DNA of 64,000 nt from Skeletonema tropicum (Eukaryota > Bacillariophyta > Thalassiosirophyceae > Thalassiosirales > Thalassiosiraceae): positions 620,001 to 684,000 of the forward strand of contig CM074148.1 in NCBI GenBank assembly GCA_037178625.1, in the 5' to 3' direction. Shown here piece after piece: positions 1 to 9,995 of the stretch; position 1 is the stretch's first letter, and each line of letters begins with the position of its first letter. Made by a program: the position numbers and the translations under genes. A model generated the notes under the pieces. That model had not been told where the DNA came from and ran no database searches. It worked only from the letters and a program-made list of their open reading frames with translations.

Positions 1-2
1 AA

Positions 3-1331
3 CAGCAACCTAATCAATATAATTGGCTGCAGCCAGTGGGTTATTATCTACCAACGTGTCATGTGCAATATCATCCACTGATGCCACAACCGCAATCAGA
101 TGTCCGCAGTGCCACCGTCGGAAATGGCAATAATGCTGTGCACGAGAATGGCAGTGACAGTCATGGTCACGGCGATGACAATGACATCAATATGGATGAA
201 ACGACAACAGACACAGTAGCAGTAGGAGGAACTGGTGGTGAAAATGTTAATGATGATGAAAGCAGTAGCGTCGGAACAGATGACGACGGTATGGGGATGT
301 TACGGGAGGGTCAGGTGTTTGCAGACGTGGCTGCTTTTGACACTGCAGTCACGACATATTGCACACTTCGTAATTATGATGTCAATAGAAGTAGTTCAAC
401 AAACCAACGTACTCATGGAGTGTCTGTTGAATACATTAGGTATTACTGTGTTCGTAGCCGCAAATTTAAATCCGCTTCAAAGGGTGGCCCAGATGCACGT
501 AAGAGGACATCTCTAAAGGTTGATTGTGTGTTTAAAATCTGTGGTCGTCGCGCTACCCCTGCAGAGATTCTCAAGAGCAATGGACATCTAACCAGTGCAT
601 CCATAAAAATCATCTCACTGGAATTGAACCACACCAACGGATGCAAGGGTGCCGACGAATTAGTTCGAGCTACAAATAAGCAGCTGAGGGGTCGAGAATA
701 CTCAAACGTAGCTCTTACTTATCTCCGAAAGGAATGCAAATCTGGTCGATACACCACCGCAAATGTTCAGGATTGGCTAATTGAGCAGGGTATGAATGAT
801 GTTACACTTAAAGAGGCAACCAATCTTCGTTACCGTCTCATGAATGATAAGCCTGTGAAAGGGTATAAATATCCCTCCGAAGAAGAAGATGGACAGATGA
901 CAGACTATCTCTTCAATCACGACTTGGAAAGTGAAGTGTCTGACGGTGGACAGAAGAGTATTGATGCCTTGGTTTGTGTCCATAAAGGATTGTCTTCACA
1001 AATTCCAGGGTATGATTATAGGATGACTACAGACTCAGAGAACCGGTTCTCCGGCACAGCTTGGCAAACAGGCCGAATGAGGAGGCGCCTGCGCGATTAT
1101 GGAAAGATAATCTTCGTTGATGATAGCAGAAGTGGAATCAATAAGAACGGATTCTGTTTTTGGAACGTAGTTGTCATTGATCATAATGGAAAGGTTCAAA
1201 CTGTATTGGGTGCAATGACAATGAGCCCCACCAATGAAGCCGTATATTGGGTTCTATCAAGTATGGTACAAATGACACCAGAGGCAGCTGATGTTGTGAA
1301 GTGCTTGATGTCCGATCTTGGTAAGAAGTGA
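3..1331 (+). CDS. MULE-type transposase with FAR1-like N-terminus, 5' partial
   Basis: The frame is open to the left edge of the window, so the start lies upstream; the first internal ATG is at 81. After an acidic, low-complexity N-terminus (to about residue 90) comes a FAR1/WRKY-GCM1-like region (F.D...FD.AV..Y...., then Y.C.RSRKF, and a downstream Cys/His area), and then the start of a MULE-family transposase core: KIIFVDDSRSG, FCFWNVVVIDHNG, TNEAVYWVLSSM, ending near MSDLG. In this family the first catalytic Asp lies in the FVD segment, and a second one is expected just after the point where this frame stops. A GTAAGAAG donor-like sequence sits at 1321, and the reading at 1397-1510 (ALPSMILLQDE, LTCVYDCFGRD) resembles the next MULE block, so either an intron or a break separates them. 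I see no complete catalytic triad. It is a mobile-element relic or a domesticated FAR1-like gene; the former is more likely given its neighbours. Confidence 0.6.
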   Translation, partial: QQPNQYNWLQPVGYYLPTCHVQYHPLMPQPQSDVRSATVGNGNNAVHENGSDSHGHGDDNDINMDETTTDTVAVGGTGGENVNDDESSSVGTDDDGMGMLREGQVFADVAAFDTAVTTYCTLRNYDVNRSSSTNQRTHGVSVEYIRYYCVRSRKFKSASKGGPDARKRTSLKVDCVFKICGRRATPAEILKSNGHLTSASIKIISLELNHTNGCKGADELVRATNKQLRGREYSNVALTYLRKECKSGRYTTANVQDWLIEQGMNDVTLKEATNLRYRLMNDKPVKGYKYPSEEEDGQMTDYLFNHDLESEVSDGGQKSIDALVCVHKGLSSQIPGYDYRMTTDSENRFSGTAWQTGRMRRRLRDYGKIIFVDDSRSGINKNGFCFWNVVVIDHNGKVQTVLGAMTMSPTNEAVYWVLSSMVQMTPEAADVVKCLMSDLGKK

Positions 1332-2165
1332 TGTTTTTGGTTTGAAATTGATATTCACTTTTCCTCCCGACTCACATGTCCCTATATCATTGAATAATGG
1401 CTCTGCCATCAATGATTCTACTCCAAGACGAGGTGAAGTTAACCTGTGTGTATGATTGTTTCGGCAGAGACAAACAGCAAGAATTCATGAGTAATGACTT
1501 TGGAATCTGATGAAACAAGCACAGAAAATTATTCACCTGGATGTTCTTGGCCCAACCATGCTGAGGGGGATCCAAATCTACAGTCTCTCGATGCAGGCGG
1601 GAATGATGACATTGAAGGCACACAGGCAGAAATTCTTGAGAATGTGATGAGCACGAGGAGCAGCCGAGATGATACGAAGTTAGAGGAAGCCACTCATTAC
1701 AGAATGAAAAGCAGTCAAACAGGATTAAGCCATGGAAAAGCTTGCCCCCAAGACTGCCACCCTTTCCTCCTGAATACTGTCCACTATCCATCGCCCCCCG
1801 GAAATCTTAAATAATATCAATTATTTCTTCAGAGAACCTCATCTTTTGCCGCTGTTATCAATAACGCCTGACAGCACAATGATAAATTTACGCTGATAAT
1901 AATTAATTAGAAAACGCTGATGCCATAGGAGGAGATCGGGATAAGAGTAGTCGGCCTGTGTGCGCAGTTGTTTTTCGGAAATTATTCAGTAAGTAACAAC
2001 ATTTTTTGTGTAGAGCAGATAAAATAATAGACACTGAATATTTACCTGGATTTTTTTTCTCGTAAGGAGACGGTGTGCTGATAGGATCAATGATGATATG
2101 GTAGTAGCATGAAATAATTTTCGTATGAAGTTGGATGGCGTTGTGGCTGTAGGAGATATCTGCCG
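1332..2165. other. Spacer with possible MULE continuation, no clear gene
   Basis: 1397-1510 can be read as a short continuation of the MULE transposase before stops close all frames. Overlapping open frames at 1387-1814 on both strands have no recognisable domain and look like chance. The rest is AT-rich and featureless. Confidence 0.4.
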
Positions 2166-2930
2166 TCATGGCGGTATGTAGGTATGTAGCCACTTCATGA
2201 TGGACTTGTGGGCTGCTTTCGCTAAGTCCCACGCTTCATCTTCCGAGAGACGTCGATAATCCGATTCAACCAGAAGGTGATTCCGTAGACCATCCCGACA
2301 ATAAGATTCGTAGAGGATGCCACAGGTCCCCAGGCCTTTGTCAGCTTGTGCAAAGACATGCTCATCCGAAGTCTGAAAAGAGGAGAGTAGTGCTTGTTGA
2401 TGTGGGAGAAGATTGGGCATGGCAGCCCTTCCTCGGAGAGCACTTTCAACCGCCTTGATGAAGCTCATGGTACGACCATAGAGCTCTTGGGGCGGTGCTG
2501 GAGGATGCCACTCTGATGGGACACGAAGTTTGGAGGAAGACTGTTTTTGCGGTCCTTCTGACCAGGAGTCAGCAAAATGGGCCGCAAGACAGATATCTCG
2601 GTAGAACCGAGAGATGTTTTTCTCCATGTCACGTTGGGTGGTAGTCTTCTGCGGGTTGGGAATGAACTTGCTTCCCAGGCCAAGAAGACTTGCCGAAGTA
2701 GGAGGAAGGGATTGATCTGGAGTAAGATCATGGAACGCTAGATTTGTAGCCTTCGATTGGTAGGACCAAAGAGGTGTTTTTCCCAGTTGAATGATAGCAT
2801 TGTGACGAGCGGTGAAGGTAGGATCGGGATCAAAACCATAGGCTTCAATCATGAGAGCAGAGATTCTTAGTTCCTGCGCGAGTTCCTTGTTGGAATGCCA
2901 CACCATTTCCCTGATTCTTTCGAAAGGCAC
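2166..2930 (-). mobile_element. Penelope-like element reverse transcriptase, N-terminal fragment
   Basis: The minus-strand frame reads LLGLGSKFIPNP, then RFYRDICLAAHF, R.PSEW.PP and, near the end, FAQADKGLGTCGILYES. The DKG motif followed by a hydrophobic strand and Tyr is the diagnostic segment just N-terminal to the RT fingers in Penelope-like elements. The frame stops shortly after (about 255 codons), before any RT catalytic motif (no YADD/YVDD), and no RT core can be read further along the minus strand below 2166. The open frame begins with GTG; the first in-frame ATG is near 2906. It is therefore a truncated, dead element copy. A related but non-Penelope RT is possible, because the assignment rests on the order LGLG - RFYRD - DKG rather than on a full domain. 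Confidence 0.55.
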
Positions 2931-3438
2931 TCACAATAATCGCGAACGGGGAGGGACCCGTGAAGCGCCAAGAAGAAAAACGAATACTCAAGAATCCAGG
3001 GTTGTTCACATTCGTTCGCATTCGTTTTGAGAAATTGCGGGAAATCCTTAAAGGGGGTAATTTCCGAATTGCGGGACTCTATTTACTTTCATCGGAAGTC
3101 CAGCACTCCGCAAAGGGGGTTTTAAAATTCACACGTAGATTTAAATTCCTACGTACTAAGGTGATCTGCTAGTACTAAAATCGCGAACCGGCACTGATAT
3201 AAACTCATGCAATTTTGACCAACATTAATGATAGTTTATGCCCTTTACCCTCCATCACATTGTGTGTTGGATGACAAACTAACCATGGCGTCCGAACATC
3301 ACCGTCGGTACCCTCCTGCCTTTCTCAGCCATTGGTGCATTGAAATAACATGGCATCGACTAGTAGACGGTCTAAGAGATCTCGTATACCTCCTCCTCTT
3401 CCACGGTCTCATGAGGAGCTACAGATCATCTGTGGCGG
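2931..3438. other. Spacer, no gene seen
   Basis: Short open frames here (2960-3172, 3228-3653) lack recognisable domains. Two similar short stretches, near 2938 and 3180, share AATCGCGAAC. Nothing else stands out. Confidence 0.4.
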
Positions 3439-4899
3439 ATGTTCATTGGATTTGTGCAACTCCGCCTTCGCCTCACTACAATGTGGTCACAGCATGTGCT
3501 TTTGAGTGCTTCGGTGCTGCTCAGGCCAATAGATCCGCCAATCTCAGAATCAAATGTACTCATCGTGCTTCCAATGACGATTGCACCTGTGAAACATATA
3601 CGGTCCTTATATCTGTGGGGACGGGTTGCCAACTTTTGGGATGCTGCGGCTGAAACGAACCGATCAATCCTACAAAAGGAAGACATTCCTTACGCTTAAT
3701 GGTGACTTTCATACAGTGCTAGAGCTCCATAACATGCGAGGGAAAATGTTCGGTGAATACATCGACGGGACGTATGGAAAGGATGGAGGCCTACAAAACC
3801 TCAGCAAGATTGGGTGTTTTGATCCGGGGCAGGTCGATGAGGAGCTGATACTGTATTATTATGGAATGGTGGCTGGCGCAGTTGATGCAGTGCTCCAGGA
3901 GAGAAGAGCTGACGGTGGTAGTAACTCGGAAATCTCCGCTGTTGATGTGTACGAGTTCATGAAGATCTATTCACTACAAACCATGAAACAAAATTCACAA
4001 ACATTGCGGCGGAGTTTCTCATGTGGTGGCACTGTGCATCTCCTGCAGAGAAAGTATTCTTCGAAAAGTTTATACTAACAAGAAAGACAAAGAGTGGCAA
4101 GCGCATCTTCACAGATCGTTTTGTCGAATGGTTGATTAAAGATGTAAGAGCTGGTGTTGGAAAGCACTTTCGGCGAGGTGCGGATGCTGCTCTTGAGAGA
4201 CAGGTTGCGCTCCTGAATGCACAGAAACGATTTGAGGCATCTCTGAATGGGAACAAACATAAGGGAGATGAGAAGACAGAACATCACATTGGAAAAGCCT
4301 TTTGCTACACATTTGCTTACTGTGTGGAGAATCAGATTTGGGGCGGACGAGACGATGATACAACAATCGAGTTTCAATGGACCCTGACCGTACACCAGTC
4401 AACACTGAAATGATAGATGCTCCAGTGGCAGGTGAGGAAAGAATGGGTGAATACATTAGGGCAAAATATATCGACACCGTCATGAATGCTGCTTCGAGAG
4501 AGAAGGAAATAACTGCACTATTAAAGGATATCTAGCCAACAGTTGAGATGCAGAAAGAGAATGACAGGAAACATCTTGATCGAAGTATTTCTACTGATGT
4601 CACGTATGTGGAGAAAAACTATGATGCATTAACTCAGCTATGCACGTGTCAGTGACGAGTGGAGTCCTTTTGAGCACGGTGGGCATAACCTTGCACAGCT
4701 ACCGAAGAGGAACTGCAAGAAAGTATTCTACGCTGAGATTATTTGTGATGCAAGGAAGAGATGGATCCAGAAAAATCCAGCATGGATTCAGACTGAGCAG
4801 ACAAGGATCCGAAGAGATATGGAGCGCAGGGATAGAGAAAACAACACCGCAACAAGAAGTAGACTTGACGAGATGTTGCAGTCCCGCTTCTTCAATTGA
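3439..4899 (+). pseudogene. Broken mobile-element gene resembling the DUF6589 family
   Basis: A protein can be followed through at least four changes of frame. 3439-3699 ends near AAETNRSILQKEDIPYA. 3680-3985 contains NGDFHTVLELHNMRGKMFG, a segment with G..NLSKIGC, and LILYYYGMVAGAV. 3990-4413 contains EFLMWWHCASPAEKVFFEK and DRFVEWLIKDVRAG. 4376-4520 (MDPDRTPVNTEMIDAP) is closed by a TAG, and 4650-4899 reads DEWSPFEHGGHNLAQLPK and ends in a basic, charged helix. GDFH followed by Gly/Asp-rich turns resembles DUF6589, a domain found in mobile elements of fungi, animals and algae; I recognise the pattern, not a specific element. The part from 4230 on is duplicated exactly at 7333-8171. The in-frame stop and frame changes are identical in both copies, so they pre-date the duplication. 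Confidence 0.45.
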
Positions 4900-5068
4900 T
4901 AATTTTATATCATTTCTCTTCTCTCTCTCTCACACTATCTCCCAAGAGAAGTACTCAATCTCTCGACAACGACGCCAAAATGGCGGCGGCACACCTCTTT
5001 CATCCAACCTTGGATTGATAGGATCTCCACGCATCACTCCCATATGCTAATCCAGCACCAATCGTATT
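4230..5068 (+). repeat. 839-bp direct repeat, left copy
   Basis: This segment matches 7333-8171 at a constant offset of 3,103 with no insertion or deletion, and I found no mismatch in the stretches compared. The first unmatched bases are 4229/7332 (g versus c) on the left and 5069/8172 (t versus g) on the right. It contains the 3' part of the broken DUF6589-like gene and its flank. Between the two copies lies only the reverse transcriptase element, so the pair behaves as a target-site duplication of unusual size. Confidence 0.9.
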
Positions 5069-7332
5069 TTAAGTAAAATAAGTGATTAGTTTAGGATGGT
5101 ATTCAGGAGCTGTTTACTGGGCAAGCTGGATCTGAACTTGCCCATTTTAGGTAATAAGAGGAGTGCAGTCTAGGTATCTCTAGTTCAGTGGCAAGTCCGC
5201 ACTCCTCTTGTCACCTGTGCTAGGTGATGGTATGTTCCTCCTCCCTCCTACTCTCAACTGCCTCTCGACAGGTGAGAGTGAGAGTCCTCACTCAACCTCT
5301 GCCACCGCAGGGGTGGGGGAGAGGGGATTACTCCCCACTCCAGGTGTGCCAGTTGGACATCCCCGGCCCATTCTCAATGAGTGGCCGGATGCGGTGGTGC
5401 CTGTCCCTACTCCCTCTGAGCAGGAGGGAGTTTGCCCGGACTAGGGCAAGGGACATGCGTACCCGCACATAGAATATCATCTGGCTACGCTGACGCTCCC
5501 ACTTTTCAGCTAAGTGTGTACCCAGTTGACGCATCGCATTCAAGGCCTCTCTACCTGGCATTCCATCAGCCGTGAAGCAGAGGGGGGTGAAGTCCCGACG
5601 TCGTTCAAGACAAGCTGCCTTGTACTTGCGGATTTTCTCCCTCTCTTGTTGCCTCAAGACAGCCGAAGGCGCCTTGTTGCGGTAGGAGCGGCAGTCCGCG
5701 TCGGTGATGCGAGTGTCAAAGACAGTTCGACGCTGTCTCTTCCAGAAGTGGGAGACCATCACATCTCCACGCTCTTCCGTTGTTGTCACTGGGGTCGACC
5801 CATCAGTTGCGTTGTGTTGTTGCGTGGTATTTTCAGCCTCTGCTGCGGCAGCAGCCTCTGCCTCTGCAGCAGTGCGTTGAGTACTAGTGTAGATAAAGGG
5901 TTCGTACTCAACGTCACCGGGAGTAAAGGCTTGCTTGCACAAGGAGCCAAATTCTCTCGTAACATCATTGTGGCGGCAATGGACGAGACCGCCCACCTTG
6001 CATTGGAGAGCATGTTCCACCGTCATTTTTGCACCACATCCATCGCATAGGTCTGACAAATCCATCGGCTTCAGGTTGTACCGGAGACGTACGTTGTCTC
6101 GAAACTCTTCAGCCGATAGGATCGTGCCATTGAGGCGGTTTGGGACAGCCGTCAGCCAACATCCAGTCTCACAGATCCGTTCCAACCTCCTCTTATCACC
6201 TGGTTTCTCTCTCCCCCACTGGGTGAGATGGTACTCAGCATCAAGCTTCTTCGCTTCCTGCGATCCAATTTTAGCCATCATAGCTGAGTACTGGTGGGTT
6301 TTCGGGCACAGTTCCCGACGATTGACCAGCGTTTCAACCAGGTGTTCCACCGCTTGTCGCGACGTTTTGAAGCAATCCTCAGATTGTTCCACAGGGAACC
6401 GGATTGCTAAGCCTGCATGTTTCACACTAAGGGAAAGCAGGTGTCGCAACTCTCCAGATAATTCCGAAGGGGAGATGCCAAAGAGAGGTGGGATAAATTT
6501 CTCTCTAATGGCAACCTCAATCGGAGCAAGAAGGGGCCCCACGTTTGGCACAATGCGCGATAAGTATGTCCATTCATTCTGAAGAGACAGTACAAAACCT
6601 GCATAGGCTGCCTGGGGTTGTGTGTAGGCACATTTGCCAAGGACTTCCACGCAATATACCCACTGTTCCACTTTCTTCTTGACCCACTCCTCCTTCTCAG
6701 CTGCATCACCATACACTCCACCAAGGTATCGGTGGTGGCGTCCATAATTCAGTTCCGAGATGCCAGCCGCTTCAAAGGCTGCTCGTGCAGCATCCTCATC
6801 TTGCGGCATACAAATGTAGTGGGATTTATCTGGTTCGGGATAGTATCCAACATAGGGCCCCCTTTCTTTGAGAAGCTGAAGCATAGTAGCGTTATCGAGT
6901 GCAGTACCGACACCGCCGAGATCATCAGCGTACCAAGGTTGGAGAGCTCCAGGGACTTTTTCCCTTAACCATTCCGCTAGTGGCATCAGGGCGATGCCAT
7001 AGCACACCATAGACAGGCAGCACCCCTGCGTGATGCCCTCCTTGCACGCAATGACAGTAGGGTCTTCTCCCATTTCATTCCGCATAAAGCAAAGGCTATG
7101 GTGTCGATAGCGGTTGAAAGCCATCGTTGCGAGTGGGGGGCATCGATGGTATACCTCCCACAACATGTTGTATCGATTGAGTTCATTGAAAGCATTGCGA
7201 GCATCCACTAGGAGGAGGCCATAGCCACTCTCTGGGATGTAGTGCGAGTTTTCCGTGTCAGGTTGGATGGGATATTCAGGGAAGGGTGGGGGTGTTGGGT
7301 CAGTGCTCGCCTCCTCAGTTGTGGCACCCGCC
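5069..7332 (-). mobile_element. 5'-truncated non-LTR-type retroelement between 839-bp repeats
   Basis: The 2,264-bp insert lies exactly between the two 839-bp repeats. On its minus strand it encodes the C-terminal two thirds of a reverse transcriptase (5328-7334), followed by a 3' untranslated region (about 5327-5069) rich in hairpins and ending in an AT-rich run. Compared with the second copy at 22261-24310 it lacks the N-terminal RT region (RPLGCGEIW, LCAGLQAGIEGA), which is the 5' truncation typical of target-primed insertion. No LTRs, integrase or protease are seen. Confidence 0.8.
5119..5227 (-). other. Three successive hairpins in the 3' UTR of the RT element
   Basis: Within about 110 bases three inverted repeats follow one another: GGGCAAG/CTTGCCC (about 5120-5144), AAGAGGAGTGC/GCACTCCTCTT (5156-5166 with 5199-5209, 32-nt loop) and TCACCT/AGGTGA (5211-5227). 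They lie in the 3' untranslated region of the element, where non-LTR reverse transcriptases often bind their own RNA. Confidence 0.55.
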
Positions 7333-7334
7333 AT
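5328..7334 (-). CDS. Reverse transcriptase with C-terminal zinc-binding and nuclease-like region
   Basis: The frame has RT motif A (LLLVDARNAFNELNR), motif B (CKEGITQGCCLSM), motif C (PWYADDLGGVG) and a following PDKSHYICM segment. After a long thumb-like region comes a Cys/His cluster (CDGCGAKMTVEHALQCK, then H), then GDVMVSHFW, TVFDTRITDAD and a Lys-rich EREKIRKYK, an arrangement that suits a restriction-like endonuclease as in R2/NeSL-type elements. The catalytic YADD is intact. The open frame runs 84 codons further 5' into the antisense of the repeat, but an ATG is formed exactly at the insertion junction (7334-7332), in frame with RT. The protein is N-terminally truncated relative to the copy at 22261-24310. 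Element family not named with certainty. Confidence 0.75.
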   Translation of the reverse strand: MAGATTEEASTDPTPPPFPEYPIQPDTENSHYIPESGYGLLLVDARNAFNELNRYNMLWEVYHRCPPLATMAFNRYRHHSLCFMRNEMGEDPTVIACKEGITQGCCLSMVCYGIALMPLAEWLREKVPGALQPWYADDLGGVGTALDNATMLQLLKERGPYVGYYPEPDKSHYICMPQDEDAARAAFEAAGISELNYGRHHRYLGGVYGDAAEKEEWVKKKVEQWVYCVEVLGKCAYTQPQAAYAGFVLSLQNEWTYLSRIVPNVGPLLAPIEVAIREKFIPPLFGISPSELSGELRHLLSLSVKHAGLAIRFPVEQSEDCFKTSRQAVEHLVETLVNRRELCPKTHQYSAMMAKIGSQEAKKLDAEYHLTQWGREKPGDKRRLERICETGCWLTAVPNRLNGTILSAEEFRDNVRLRYNLKPMDLSDLCDGCGAKMTVEHALQCKVGGLVHCRHNDVTREFGSLCKQAFTPGDVEYEPFIYTSTQRTAAEAEAAAAAEAENTTQQHNATDGSTPVTTTEERGDVMVSHFWKRQRRTVFDTRITDADCRSYRNKAPSAVLRQQEREKIRKYKAACLERRRDFTPLCFTADGMPGREALNAMRQLGTHLAEKWERQRSQMIFYVRVRMSLALVRANSLLLRGSRDRHHRIRPLIENGPGMSNWHTWSGE

Positions 7335-8171
7335 TTGAGGCATCTCTGAATGGGAACAAACATAAGGGAGATGAGAAGACAGAACATCACATTGGAAAAG
7401 CCTTTTGCTACACATTTGCTTACTGTGTGGAGAATCAGATTTGGGGCGGACGAGACGATGATACAACAATCGAGTTTCAATGGACCCTGACCGTACACCA
7501 GTCAACACTGAAATGATAGATGCTCCAGTGGCAGGTGAGGAAAGAATGGGTGAATACATTAGGGCAAAATATATCGACACCGTCATGAATGCTGCTTCGA
7601 GAGAGAAGGAAATAACTGCACTATTAAAGGATATCTAGCCAACAGTTGAGATGCAGAAAGAGAATGACAGGAAACATCTTGATCGAAGTATTTCTACTGA
7701 TGTCACGTATGTGGAGAAAAACTATGATGCATTAACTCAGCTATGCACGTGTCAGTGACGAGTGGAGTCCTTTTGAGCACGGTGGGCATAACCTTGCACA
7801 GCTACCGAAGAGGAACTGCAAGAAAGTATTCTACGCTGAGATTATTTGTGATGCAAGGAAGAGATGGATCCAGAAAAATCCAGCATGGATTCAGACTGAG
7901 CAGACAAGGATCCGAAGAGATATGGAGCGCAGGGATAGAGAAAACAACACCGCAACAAGAAGTAGACTTGACGAGATGTTGCAGTCCCGCTTCTTCAATT
8001 GATAATTTTATATCATTTCTCTTCTCTCTCTCTCACACTATCTCCCAAGAGAAGTACTCAATCTCTCGACAACGACGCCAAAATGGCGGCGGCACACCTC
8101 TTTCATCCAACCTTGGATTGATAGGATCTCCACGCATCACTCCCATATGCTAATCCAGCACCAATCGTATT
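7333..8171 (+). repeat. 839-bp direct repeat, right copy
   Basis: This is the second copy of 4230-5068. Its right edge continues directly into the 3' part of the Ser/Asn-rich gene at 8172. Deleting the insert plus one repeat would give a continuous locus, which supports insertion with duplication of the target. Confidence 0.9.
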
Positions 8172-8260
8172 GACTTCTCTTCGGGGTGGTAGTAATAGTT
8201 GCCCTTCTTCTTTCTCTTCTTCTTCTTCTTCTTCTTCCAATGATGTTGGTGGTGATGCCC

Positions 8261-8291
<31 letters not shown>

Positions 8292-9995
8292 CGAAGTAGT
8301 ATCCACCCTTTCATCTCCGAATATGGAGGTATCCTCAATGACACTTCTTCTCTTCTTCTTCTTTTCGTGTGTTGTTGCAACTACGGAGGAGGAGGAGGAG
8401 GGTGAAGATGATGTCGACGATGATAATCCTCCAACAACAACTACACCTCTACTCGTTTCATCATCAATCATCATTTTCTTATTCGATGATGATTCTTCAC
8501 TGCAACGACTTCTTCCATCATTATCATCACTAACCATCCCACCTACTGTATCATCATCATCATCTATACCCATGATGTTGCAACAACAGTCTCCTAATAA
8601 CGCACCCAGACCTTGATGATGCGGACACTTCTTCTTCTTCTTGATACCAGTAGAAGCTGCAGAAGAAGTAGCAGTAGCAGTAGTATTGACACGACAACAC
8701 TCATCATCATCACTAATAACCTCAATACGAATCTCCTTCCAAGCCTCATTCCTCCTTCGTGAATTGACATCACCATCACTCCCATCAATTGGATCCAATA
8801 CTTGTTGAAAAAAGTTACGTTTGGATGATGATGCTATTGCCGTGGTGGTGGTGGTAAGGTGATGAGTGTTGAAGTAGCGGAGTGTGGAGTAGGAATTGTT
8901 TTGAAAGTGGTTGTAGGGTGTGGTGGTGGAGGTGGTGGTGGTGTAGGGAGAGGAGGGAGCACTACTACTACTACTACTACTTCGTAGTTGGGGAAAGGAA
9001 TGATATCCAGAGGAGAGGAGACGTTTCTTCTTCTTGCTGTTGTTGTTGTTGTTTCGTCGTCTATTGTTGTTGTGGTGGTTATTGGTGGAATTTGATAGAC
9101 TGTTACTATTGTAGTAGTAGGGCAGTGGAGCAATACTCTCTTGATGTTCTTCCTGATCCAGATCCTCTGTAGAATCATCGTGCTGGTTGTTGTTGTTGTG
9201 GTTCTGTTGCTGCAACCTCATCAAATCATTCAAGTTGGTGGTACTAAATGGATTCGGATAGTAGTATTGAAGTGAACTGGATCGTGACGATAGTTGCTGC
9301 TGCCTACTGGACATCATCATAGACTTGAGTGGCGAAGAAGACGAAGACGAAAGGGCCTTATGTAACGACCCCCCTCCTCGATGAAGAGAATGAGGTCCTA
9401 CTACTCCTCCACGTCCTCGATCTCCCGTGGTGGTACGTCGACGACGACCGCTCGAAGAGTTGTTATTATACGAGTTATTGTAGGATCCAAACGAGGAGTT
9501 GCTAGTAAGACCACCGTAACAACAACTACCAGCGGTGGAGAAGAGGTCAAAGGAGGCAGAAGAGGAGGCAAGGGAAGTTTTTGATGTTGCCATTATTATT
9601 GCTGCCCCCTTTTTGTTGTTTCTTGAAGCAGCCGTGGTGGGGGTGGGGGTGCCCTTCGGCCTTCGTAAATGAAAGTAATCTTTACTACTACTACTGGCGC
9701 TGCTCCTATGATGTGCATCCTTCTCAGCACCATGTCGTAACTTTCGTCTTGAGGAAGAAGTGGTGCCACCCACAGCAGTAGCCTTGTTGGTGTGACGAGT
9801 AGTAGTAGTAGTAATATCCTTCGGGTCTAACAAGTTGTGTTTCTGTGGAGTTGAAGAAGAGTTTGAGGCCTCCCCCGAACTTGTGAGTGACCAATCACCA
9901 TTACCACCACTGCCACGCCTTATCATGGCAGAGAGGTAGGTGGAACGTTTCAATTTGGGTGCAGAGTTGCTATTGTCTTCCATGATTGCCTGCAT
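8103..9995 (-). CDS. Ser/Asn-rich low-complexity protein, unknown function
   Basis: The ATG at 9995 (MQAIMEDNSNSAPK) is preceded by an AT-rich stretch with a TATA-like run, and gives about 630 codons; the frame is open further upstream only through a GTG. The protein is made of Ser, Asn, Thr and Arg runs (SSSS, NNNN, TTTT, KKKK, EEEE) encoded by trinucleotide repeats such as (TAG/TAC)n and (TTC)n. It has short ordered stretches, for example WKEIRIEVISDDDECC, CPHHQGLGALLGDCCC and FFQQVLDPIDG. I recognise no domain; a nuclear or regulatory disordered protein is plausible but not shown. The last 23 codons lie inside the right 839-bp repeat, so the native C-terminus may be lost or may simply have been the target of the insertion. 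Confidence 0.55.

Noticed and set aside
7338..7586. The long N-terminal extension (84 codons) of the RT frame in the right repeat
   Set aside because: It is the antisense of the DUF6589-like gene and appears also in the left repeat as an isolated frame, so it is not native RT sequence.
4230..8171. An LTR retrotransposon with 839-bp LTRs
   Set aside because: The repeats lack TG...CA ends, contain part of a foreign gene, and the insert has no gag, protease or integrase; its RT is of non-LTR type and antisense.
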